Assembly: GCA_018969885.1 (NCBI GenBank)
Contig: JAGWXN010000056.1
Coordinates: forward strand, 1 to 13,800
Direction of reading: 5' to 3'
Length of the DNA: 13,800 nt
Source: Betaproteobacteria bacterium
Lineage (GTDB): Bacteria; Pseudomonadota; Gammaproteobacteria; Burkholderiales; Burkholderiaceae
Of this stretch, positions 8,116-13,395 are shown one piece after another. Both the position numbers and the translations under genes were made by a program. Numbering within the stretch: position 1 is the stretch's first letter; each line of letters starts with the position of its first letter. The notes below the pieces were generated by a model. That model made no database searches. It was not told where the DNA came from and saw nothing but the letters and a program-made list of their open reading frames with translations.

Positions 8116-8751
8116 TCAGGCCGATGCAGCGCGGACGGCGGCCGAGCGGTCCCATAAATTGGGCAGGTGCTCGGAAGAATATCCAGAAATGAAATCCAGA
8201 ACCTTGCCGGTGTTTGGGTCGACCCGATGGCGGCGAACGGACCCGATATTTCCACCGTAGACATGGATGCTGACCGAGTCGGTATCGGAAAGCGCGTTAC
8301 GCACCTGATGCCAGTCGCCTACCGTGGGCGAGACCGCTTCTATCATGCCCTGCCGCAGTACATGGTCGGTCGTTGTGGCCCGCACGCGGTCGGGGCCGTC
8401 GGGCTCGAATTCGCAACACACCTCCGCACCTTTCAGGACGCCCACCAGCCCCCACACCATGTGGTCATGTACCGGTGTTGATGCCCCCGGCCCCCAAACA
8501 AAGCTCACCACCGAAAAGCGCTCGAGCGGATCACAGTAGAGCAGGTATTGTCGGTAGACGCCGGGCTCGGCGTGGGCGTAGGCCTCGGGCAGCCAGTCGG
8601 CGCGGGCGAGCAACCTGGCAAGCAGCGGGCGGGCCTGAGCGAGGAGTTCAGGCTCTGAATCCGTCCGACTTACCAGCCGGGTCATGTCGGCGATAAATTC
8701 GCGGAGTGGATGAATGGGGTCGAGCGCAGAGGGGGTGTTCGCCGGATTCAT
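8116..8751 (-). CDS. Gln-type thiol dioxygenase of the cysteine dioxygenase family, likely 3-mercaptopropionate dioxygenase
   Basis: This is a cupin non-haem iron enzyme of 211 aa that adds O2 to a thiol to give a sulfinate. The iron ligands are visible as His95 and His97 (VHDHMVWG) and His148 (GDWHQV). The Ser-His-Tyr outer-sphere triad is Ser161, His163 and Tyr165 (SIHVYGGNIG). At the substrate-binding position that is Arg in cysteine dioxygenases (Y-x-R), this protein has YRQYLLY, i.e. Gln68. Arg174 falls where Gln-type enzymes have a carboxylate-binding Arg. From family knowledge these mark 3-mercaptopropionate dioxygenase rather than true cysteine dioxygenase. The Cys of the mammalian Cys-Tyr crosslink is also absent. 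The ATG at 8751 has GGAG about 8 bases upstream. It sits between an MmgE/PrpD gene (58 bp away) and a crotonase-like gene (34 bp). Family is sure; the substrate is inferred. Confidence 0.92.
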   Translation of the reverse strand: MNPANTPSALDPIHPLREFIADMTRLVSRTDSEPELLAQARPLLARLLARADWLPEAYAHAEPGVYRQYLLYCDPLERFSVVSFVWGPGASTPVHDHMVWGLVGVLKGAEVCCEFEPDGPDRVRATTTDHVLRQGMIEAVSPTVGDWHQVRNALSDTDSVSIHVYGGNIGSVRRHRVDPNTGKVLDFISGYSSEHLPNLWDRSAAVRAASA

Positions 8752-8809
8752 GGGCAGCTCCAGTCGGGGCAGTGACCGCGGTGCGGTTCCGGACGAGAAT
8801 ATTAACGGT

Positions 8810-10150
8810 TCATGTCATCGAATCGCGCCACACGCGTGCAAAGTCGGTTTCCTCTGGCGCGTGGAGTACCGCTGAGCAGAACTGCTCGGCTGGCGTTCGA
8901 TCGATCGATGATGCGCTGTAGCGCAGAAATTTCTGGACCACCTGCTCAGGCGTGAGGGGACGCTCCGGGTTGCCAGCGAGTGTGTCGACCGACTGCTCGA
9001 AGACTGCGCCCTCGCTGGTCTCCACCTGAAGATGGGCTGCCCGCCTCCGATCCTTGCCCCATTCGGGTACGGCCTCGATGTCAACCAATTGCTCCAGCCT
9101 TCGCAGCTCGGGGTCGTGCAACCGCTCGTCTCGAAACAGGTCGGGATCCATGGCGCCGAAGCGCAGGCCCGCGGCCACGCCGAGCGAGAGACTGAACTGT
9201 GCGGTGATCGGTGCTTGTGGATTTCGGTTGCCAGCGTAGATCGTGGCTTCGGGGTAAATACGCAGTCGCGCGCGGCTAATCGCACTGGTTTTCGCCTTTA
9301 GCTGGTCCCGGATGCTGAGGGCCGCCTCGAGGCCGTAGTGCGCGTGCCGCACGCCTGCATGGGGTTTGAAGTAGGACTCGAGGATGAACCACCGGTCGTG
9401 AGCTGGGGCGGGGCGGCCGTCGGGATGAGCCCGGTTCCGTGCGTAGTCAATGATTGCCTGTTCGGGCGCGCTGATTCCCGCGGCTGAAGCGAGTGCAGCC
9501 TGTAAGCCGAGCGCAGCTGCGTGGGCGGGGTAGGTGTTACGCGCATCATCGCCGGTGCGAATCGGCAGGTAAAGACTTGCGGGCAACTGGCAGGCCACCA
9601 TCGCCATCGCGTTCCAGCGTTGATCAGGCGAAAGCTCAAGCAGATGACCAACGCCTGCCGCAACGCCGATCGCTGGCCAATTGCCATCCACATGCATGTC
9701 CGGAGCAATTCGCAGCCAACCTCCCGCCCTCGCTCCGACCTCGTAGCCCGCCACCAGCGACTCGATCACGCGACCGATGGAAAGACAGCGTGCGACCCCC
9801 ACCGCGAGCAGGGCTCCGACGAGCGCAAGCGCCGGGCGTCCATGAGCATACGGAAGCCCCTCACACCCTTCGTCCCAGGCACTCGCCATCGCGGCAAGCG
9901 ACGCGGTTGCATTGGTCGACAGGCCTGGGCCCTTGGGGAAAGTAAAACCGCCAGGGTCGATTCGCCCCAGCGAAGCCTCGAATGCATGGACCTGTGGACT
10001 CAATCGGCCCGATAACACGCAACCGACCGTGTCCAGCAGAAGGAGGCGCGCCTTTCCCATCACCCGAGCTCGCTCCGCAGGGGGAGCGGTTGCCCCGCGA
10101 TGGGTTGCGGCCCTCAGCGCCTCGAGATGGGCGCTGTCAAGCGGGCTCAA
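8810..10150 (-). CDS. MmgE/PrpD family protein (2-methylcitrate dehydratase / cis-aconitate decarboxylase superfamily)
   Basis: This protein has 446 aa, normal for the family, whose members dehydrate, decarboxylate or isomerise di- and tricarboxylates. Landmarks are ARLLLLDTVGCVLSGR (residues ~33-48), the central all-helical region (YEVGARAGGWLR, GVAAGVGHLLEL) and the C-terminal-lobe block WFILESYFKPHAGVRHAHYGLEAAL, matching the family pattern of a tyrosine-lysine-proline followed by RHTH-like residues. The usual DFDD...HPG segment is replaced by AWDEGCEGLPYAHGRPAL, suggesting a divergent subfamily with an unknown substrate. The start is a TTG at 10150, forced by an in-frame TAA 9 bases before it; a GTG/ATG pair at 10063/10060 with an upstream GGAG is the alternative but would remove a conserved N-terminal helix. 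The preceding 33-aa peptide ends 9 bp away, so coupling is possible. Confidence 0.88.
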   Translation of the reverse strand: MSPLDSAHLEALRAATHRGATAPPAERARVMGKARLLLLDTVGCVLSGRLSPQVHAFEASLGRIDPGGFTFPKGPGLSTNATASLAAMASAWDEGCEGLPYAHGRPALALVGALLAVGVARCLSIGRVIESLVAGYEVGARAGGWLRIAPDMHVDGNWPAIGVAAGVGHLLELSPDQRWNAMAMVACQLPASLYLPIRTGDDARNTYPAHAAALGLQAALASAAGISAPEQAIIDYARNRAHPDGRPAPAHDRWFILESYFKPHAGVRHAHYGLEAALSIRDQLKAKTSAISRARLRIYPEATIYAGNRNPQAPITAQFSLSLGVAAGLRFGAMDPDLFRDERLHDPELRRLEQLVDIEAVPEWGKDRRRAAHLQVETSEGAVFEQSVDTLAGNPERPLTPEQVVQKFLRYSASSIDRTPAEQFCSAVLHAPEETDFARVWRDSMT

Positions 10151-10159
10151 GTACGGGGC

Positions 10160-10261
10160 TTACTTGCGGCGCAGCTTCTCGAGTCGCGAGTTGTTCATCC
10201 AGTTCGCAACGATGAAGGCACAGAAGACGATGAAGATGACGACGGCCAGTGACTCGTTCAT
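10160..10261 (-). CDS. 33-residue single-span membrane peptide, unlisted small gene downstream of pucC
   Basis: A short ORF starts at ATG 10261 and encodes 33 residues: an N-terminus beginning MNESLA, one very hydrophobic helix (residues ~5-21, rich in Val, Ile and Phe, ending VANW), and a strongly basic tail (SRLEKLRRK). A good ribosome binding site (GGAG, 7 bases before the ATG) supports translation. It lies 63 bp behind pucC and 9 bp before the MmgE/PrpD start, all on one strand. The predicted topology is N-out/C-in by the positive-inside rule. There is no His, so it is not a chlorophyll-binding LH chain of the usual kind. I do not recognise it. An accessory LH2 or LH assembly peptide (by analogy with the small gamma or PufX-like subunits of other phototrophs) or a leader peptide for the next gene are both guesses. 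Confidence 0.62.
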   Translation of the reverse strand: MNESLAVVIFIVFCAFIVANWMNNSRLEKLRRK

Positions 10262-10324
10262 GCTCGATCTCCAGGGAGGATTTTTGTGGCCGGATGATCG
10301 CACTAGACGATCGTGCCAGCGTAA

Positions 10325-11743
10325 TTAACCCTGCGTTTCGGTCGAGCGCCCGGGGTTGGCCCGCCCCAGTTCGGGCGCTGGTTCCCGCCTCAGCAGGGGC
10401 GGCAGAAGCGCGAGCGTGACCAGCAACATGACAAGCTCAAGCCCATAGACCGACAGATAACCCGACAAACTGCCACCAAATGAAGCCACCACATCACGCA
10501 GGATGCCTCCCATCGCCATCGCCAAGCCCGCTGCGCTTGCTTGTACGGCGCCCCATGCCCCGAGTGCAATACCTTCCTGCCCCGGGACGGCCCGGTTCAT
10601 GGTGGCAGTGAGCGTACCGTGCCCGAAAAGCCCACCGCCAACGCCGATCAAAAGAATGCCGGTACTGAAGAGCGCAGGCGACTCCCACGGCGCAGCGAGC
10701 ATCACGCACACGAACGCAGGGAGTCCGACGAACGCCCCCAGGCCGGCGATCTTCATGGGGTCGGCGCCCCGACTGAGAACGCGCGAAGCGTAGCCAAAGC
10801 CCAGAAGCCCGCCGAGCGCGAGCGTGGCGGTGAGACTGGTAGTGGCTGACACACTGAGTCCGAGTATTTCGCCGCCGTAGGGTTCGATCAGGACGTCTTC
10901 CATTGCGAAGGCCATGGTTCCGAGACCGATCAGCCACAGCCTTCGAAGGGCATGGTCCCCACGCCTGAAGAGTTGCCACGCCTCTCCGAAGCTGGGGTCG
11001 GGCACGTCAGTGCGCGGCTTGCGATCACGACTTCGAGCTTCCTGCTTCCACATGGCGATGGTGTTGAGGATCAGCGTCAGCACCGCCGTACCCTGAATCA
11101 CCTGGATCAATCGACCAGGGGAGTAGGTGGAGAGTAATTCGCCGAATACAAAGGCGCTGACCAGCATGCCGACCAGAAGCATGACGTACATGAGGCCCAC
11201 CACCCTGGGGTGGGATTCGACCGGCGCCTGGTCGGTGGCGAGCGCGAGCCCAACCGTTTGGGTGGTGTGAATACCGGCGCCCACCAGAAGGAAGGCGAAC
11301 CCCGCAGCAAGGTGCCCGACCCAGGCCGGCGCGCTGGCGGAGGCACCCGCGCCAGCCAATACCAGCAGGGCAAACGGCATGATCGCGAACCCGCCGAACT
11401 GCAGCAGTGTTCCCATCCAGAGATAAGGCACCCGGCGCCAGCCGAGTTCGGATCGGTGGTGATCGGAGCGGAATCCGATGAGGGCTCGGAATGGCGCAGC
11501 GAGGAGCGGCAGCGCAAACATCACCGATACCAGTCCGGCAGGAACACCCATCTCGACGATCATGACGCGATTGAGGGTGCCAATCAGCATGACCAGTGCC
11601 ATGCCAACCGAGATCTGAAAAAGCGAGAGGCGGAGTAGCCGGGGTAGGGGTAGATCGGGTGAGGCTGCGTCGGCAAACGGCAGAAAACGGGTTCCCAGCG
11701 TGGCCAGATAGGAGGCCCGGCGTGAGGAAGAGTCTCTGCTCAT
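10325..11743 (-). CDS. pucC: PucC, light-harvesting 2 assembly protein (MFS-type BCD/LhaA family)
   Basis: This is an integral inner-membrane protein of 472 aa with about twelve hydrophobic helices. It belongs to the LhaA/PucC branch of the major facilitator superfamily, needed for assembly or stability of the LH2 antenna. Recognisable family stretches are LSLFQISVGMALVMLIGTLN (residues ~39-58), RVMIVEMGVPAGLVS, ALIGFRSDHHRSELGWRRVP, GAGIHTTQTVGLALATD and MEDVLIEPYGGEILG. The ATG at 11743 lies 51 bp behind pucA and lacks a Shine-Dalgarno, whereas pucB and pucA both have strong ones. Together with the hairpin just upstream, this fits much lower PucC output. Adjacency to pucBA argues for pucC over the LH1 paralogue lhaA. 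An uncharacterised 33-aa peptide gene follows. Confidence 0.93.
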   Translation of the reverse strand: MSRDSSSRRASYLATLGTRFLPFADAASPDLPLPRLLRLSLFQISVGMALVMLIGTLNRVMIVEMGVPAGLVSVMFALPLLAAPFRALIGFRSDHHRSELGWRRVPYLWMGTLLQFGGFAIMPFALLVLAGAGASASAPAWVGHLAAGFAFLLVGAGIHTTQTVGLALATDQAPVESHPRVVGLMYVMLLVGMLVSAFVFGELLSTYSPGRLIQVIQGTAVLTLILNTIAMWKQEARSRDRKPRTDVPDPSFGEAWQLFRRGDHALRRLWLIGLGTMAFAMEDVLIEPYGGEILGLSVSATTSLTATLALGGLLGFGYASRVLSRGADPMKIAGLGAFVGLPAFVCVMLAAPWESPALFSTGILLIGVGGGLFGHGTLTATMNRAVPGQEGIALGAWGAVQASAAGLAMAMGGILRDVVASFGGSLSGYLSVYGLELVMLLVTLALLPPLLRREPAPELGRANPGRSTETQG

Positions 11744-11752
11744 TAAGACAAG

Positions 11753-11780
11753 CGGGCCGGAACCCGAAGGCTCCGGCCCG
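11753..11780 (-). promoter_or_regulatory. Intercistronic 12-bp stem-loop with UUCG tetraloop between pucA and pucC
   Basis: On the minus-strand transcript a 12-bp stem (one G-U wobble, otherwise Watson-Crick, mostly G-C) is closed by C(UUCG)G, an exceptionally stable tetraloop. It starts 14 bases after the pucA stop and ends 9 bases before the pucC ATG. Only a weak, interrupted T stretch follows, so partial termination or 3'-end protection of a short pucBA mRNA is more likely than complete termination. Such hairpins are known from puf and puc operons. Confidence 0.8.
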
Positions 11781-11794
11781 GGCAGGTCATGGAC

Positions 11795-11974
11795 CTACGA
11801 CTTGGCAGGAGCCGTCGCGGCAGGCTTGGCCTTGCCGTTCAGGAAATCCTTCACCCAGGTCGTGTTCGTCGTGATCGCGAGATGCACGCAGAACGAGCCG
11901 ATTGCGACAGCGGAGAGGAAGATCGGGATGCCCACGGAGGGCTTCACGACGCACCACATTTTTCCGTAGATCAT
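11795..11974 (-). CDS. pucA: LH2 antenna alpha polypeptide, with LH3 (B800-820)-like residues
   Basis: This is a bacteriochlorophyll-binding single-span antenna subunit of 59 aa. The N-terminus MIYGKMWCVVKPSVGIP matches the LH2 alpha pattern (Met1 region for B800, K-x-W, GIP). His31 in CVHLAI is the B850-type bacteriochlorophyll ligand and Trp40 (TTW) is conserved. Counting without gaps from His31, positions 44 and 45 are Phe and Leu, where standard LH2 alpha chains have Tyr44 and Trp/Tyr45 that hydrogen-bond the C3-acetyl groups. This Phe-Leu pair is the one found in blue-shifted B800-820 (LH3) complexes. The C-terminus is a short Ala/Lys/Pro tail. The start has AAGGAG 8 bases upstream and lies 12 bp behind pucB. 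Two Cys residues (8 and 29) are unusual. It forms heterodimers with PucB in the intracytoplasmic membrane. Confidence 0.94.
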   Translation of the reverse strand: MIYGKMWCVVKPSVGIPIFLSAVAIGSFCVHLAITTNTTWVKDFLNGKAKPAATAPAKS

Positions 11975-11986
11975 GAGGCTCTCCTT

Positions 11987-12139
11987 TTACTTGAGCCAGG
12001 GCGAATAGAGGTAAGCCAGCAGGTGAGCCAGGGCCGCAATCATCCCGAAGATCTGCGTTCCCTGAATCAGGTGCCTGTGGATTTCCTCCGACTCGGCCTC
12101 GGTCAAGCCCGTCGGCCAGACTTTGTCTTTGTCAGACAT
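11987..12139 (-). CDS. pucB: LH2 antenna beta polypeptide
   Basis: This is a bacteriochlorophyll-binding single-span antenna subunit of 50 aa. The N-terminus (KVWPTGLTEAESEEIH) is like Rubrivivax LH2 beta. His21 corresponds to the conserved His12 and His39 (ALAHLLAY) to the B850 ligand His30 in Rhodoblastus acidophilus numbering; the C-terminus SPWLK carries the conserved Pro-Trp. Aligned without gaps, the residue equal to beta Arg20, which contacts B800, is Gln29 (GTQIF). The frame is open further upstream, but the ATG at 12139 has a strong AAGGAG 6 bases before it and gives the expected length. It is the first gene of the pucBAC operon, about 100 nt downstream of the predicted transcription start. 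The order beta then alpha is standard. Confidence 0.95.
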   Translation of the reverse strand: MSDKDKVWPTGLTEAESEEIHRHLIQGTQIFGMIAALAHLLAYLYSPWLK

Positions 12140-12180
12140 GTGTTGCTCCTTGCAAGGTACAGCTCTGTGCACTGCTGAAC

Positions 12181-12196
12181 CCGCACCGAAGTGCGG
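12181..12196 (-). promoter_or_regulatory. UUCG hairpin in the puc mRNA leader
   Basis: A perfect 6-bp stem (CCGCAC/GTGCGG) is closed by C(UUCG)G on the minus-strand transcript, about 40 nt after the predicted start and about 40 nt before the pucB ATG. No U-run follows, so it is not a terminator. A 5' stabilising structure for the abundant pucBA message is a likely role. The 10-base palindrome TGTTGCAACA lies just upstream (12202-12211). Confidence 0.55.
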
Positions 12197-12240
12197 AGCC
12201 TTGTTGCAACAGGTCAGTCCATACTTCTGGACTAACCTTC

Positions 12241-12258
12241 TGTCATTGTAACTTGACA
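12241..12258. promoter_or_regulatory. PpsR/CrtJ-type operator, perfect match, over the puc -10 element
   Basis: The site reads TGTCA-N8-TGACA, an exact fit to the TGT-N12-ACA consensus of the PpsR/CrtJ aerobic repressor of photosynthesis genes. It covers the predicted -10 hexamer, so binding should block the polymerase. A second site lies exactly 8 bp away. Confidence 0.8.
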
Positions 12259-12272
12259 TAGACAAATGTCAA
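12245..12272 (-). promoter_or_regulatory. Predicted sigma70-like puc promoter
   Basis: On the minus strand the sequence shows TTGACA (12272-12267) as a perfect -35, a 16-bp spacer, and TACAAT (12250-12245) as a -10 with one mismatch to consensus. The start would fall near 12238, giving a leader of about 100 nt before pucB. Both hexamers lie within PpsR-type palindromes, and the surrounding stretch is distinctly AT-rich compared with the rest of the window. Confidence 0.75.
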
Positions 12273-12284
12273 CAAAAATTGACC
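12267..12284. promoter_or_regulatory. Second PpsR/CrtJ-type operator, one mismatch, over the puc -35 element
   Basis: The site reads TGTCA-N8-TGACC, matching TGT-N12-ACA except for the last base. It overlaps the -35 hexamer and is separated from the perfect site by 8 bp. Paired sites at this spacing are known for cooperative PpsR/CrtJ binding at bchC and puc promoters. Confidence 0.68.
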
Positions 12285-12325
12285 CATTGCGGTGCGGGGT
12301 GTCGCACAGCGGAACAACAACAAGG

Positions 12326-12349
12326 AAAATGCGGCCCGCCGGGAGCCGC
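12326..12349 (-). terminator. Probable intrinsic terminator of the Bug receptor gene
   Basis: In minus-strand sense a GC-rich stem (GCGGC/GCCGC, 9-base loop with two further possible pairs) is followed by ATTTT. It begins 5 bases after the stop codon of the receptor gene and isolates it from the puc promoter about 50 bp downstream. Confidence 0.5.
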
Positions 12350-12354
12350 TGGGG

Positions 12355-13326
12355 TCACTGTTTGCCGATGCGGCGAACGACGTCACCCATGACGCGGGCG
12401 TCGTCGCGCACAAAGCTGGCAAAGCCCGCGCTGTCGAGAAACTGGATGGGGGTGCCTGCGCCGCTGATCGCTTTAACGACGCGTTCGTCGGTGGCGGCGC
12501 GCGCGGCCGCATCGCGCAAGCGCGCGGTGACAGCCTCGGGCAAGCCGGCTGGCGCGAACAGCCCGGACCATTGCGAGAAGCGAACCTTCATTCCGGCCTG
12601 TTCGAGGCTGGGAATCTCTGGGAGCGAAGCAAGCTGCCCCTCGCCCCAATGCGCAAGCGCCCTCAGTCGACCCGCCTTGACATGCTGCACGATGGTGGCG
12701 GGTCCCGTAGCCAGGGCATCGACCTGGGCGCCGATCAGGCCAACGATCGCAGGCCCCGCGCCGGTGTAAGGAACATGGAGCATGAAGGTGCCTGTGGCTT
12801 GCTTGAGCATCTCCATCGGAACATGCATGGTGCCGTAGTTACCCGATGAGCCGAAGGTGATGGCACCGGGTCGCTTACGGGCGTCGGCGATGAAATCATC
12901 GAGCGTACGCCACGGGCTATCGGCTCGAACCACCAGTACGGTGGGGTCAGCAGTAAAGCGGGCAATCGGGGTGAGCTGATCGAGGGTGAACATGGGCGAG
13001 CGCTCCAGGACACGATCGGCTTCGGGAAGGATCGTGACCGAGGAGAGCGCCATCATCACCGTGTAGCCGTCGGGCTTTGCGCGCGCGACCTGCGCCATGC
13101 CAACCCCACCGCCAGCGCCGGCTCGGTTCTCGACGACCACTGGCTGACCCAGGATGCGCGATAAAGCGTCGGCGACAGGTCGGCCAACCGTGTCGGCGAC
13201 ACCGCCCGGCGGGAACGGGATGATCATGGTGACGGCGCGCGTGGGCCAGGCGTCTTGCGCAAACCCGGCGGCAGGGAGCGCGGCAATGAGGGCGAGCAGG
13301 GCGCGGCGTGTGACGTCGAGGGTCAT
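12355..13326 (-). CDS. Bug-family (TctC-like) periplasmic solute-binding receptor
   Basis: This is a periplasmic extracytoplasmic solute receptor of the tripartite tricarboxylate transporter type, 323 aa, normal length. A signal peptide (MTLDVTRRALLALIAALPAAGFA, cleavage probably before QDAWP) precedes the typical fold: YTMIIPFPPGG-like loop (VTMIIPFPPGGVADTVGRP), VVVENRAGAGGGVGMAQVARAKPDGYT, a FGSSGNYGTMHVPMEML block contacting ligand carboxylates, and HVPYTGAGPAIVGLIGAQVDAL. GGAGG 8 bases before the ATG supports the start. The second of two tandem receptor genes, it follows the first by 69 bp. No transporter membrane subunits (TctA/TctB) are in the window; orphan Bug receptors are common in Burkholderiales. 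The ligand cannot be predicted. Confidence 0.94.
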   Translation of the reverse strand: MTLDVTRRALLALIAALPAAGFAQDAWPTRAVTMIIPFPPGGVADTVGRPVADALSRILGQPVVVENRAGAGGGVGMAQVARAKPDGYTVMMALSSVTILPEADRVLERSPMFTLDQLTPIARFTADPTVLVVRADSPWRTLDDFIADARKRPGAITFGSSGNYGTMHVPMEMLKQATGTFMLHVPYTGAGPAIVGLIGAQVDALATGPATIVQHVKAGRLRALAHWGEGQLASLPEIPSLEQAGMKVRFSQWSGLFAPAGLPEAVTARLRDAAARAATDERVVKAISGAGTPIQFLDSAGFASFVRDDARVMGDVVRRIGKQ

Positions 13327-13395
13327 GTCGAAGGCCTCCGTGTCATGGGGCGAAAAGAGGGGGAAACGCTGAGCGCTAAGGCGTGCCAGAGCCGC

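Noticed and set aside
8082..8264. Upstream extension of the crotonase-like protein to the ATG at 8264
   Set aside because: It would overlap the dioxygenase gene by ~150 bp, and crotonase homology begins at the ATG at 8081.
10286..10320. Weak inverted repeat (GATCG, 7-base loop, CGATC) after pucC as a terminator
   Set aside because: The stem is only five pairs and has no following T-run in the minus-strand direction; it is not convincing.
11795..12139. Possibility that the antenna pair is LH1 (pufBA) rather than LH2
   Set aside because: No pufLM follows, pucC is adjacent, and the alpha N-terminus (G-K-x-W...GIP) and beta N-terminus are of LH2 type.
11789..12178. Plus-strand open frame antisense to pucB and pucA
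   Set aside because: The opposite strand encodes two unmistakable antenna polypeptides with ribosome binding sites; the antisense product has no family features.
12140..12265. Upstream extension of pucB to an ATG at 12265
   Set aside because: It would start inside the operator/promoter and make an LH2 beta chain of 92 residues; the internal ATG with AAGGAG gives the normal 50.
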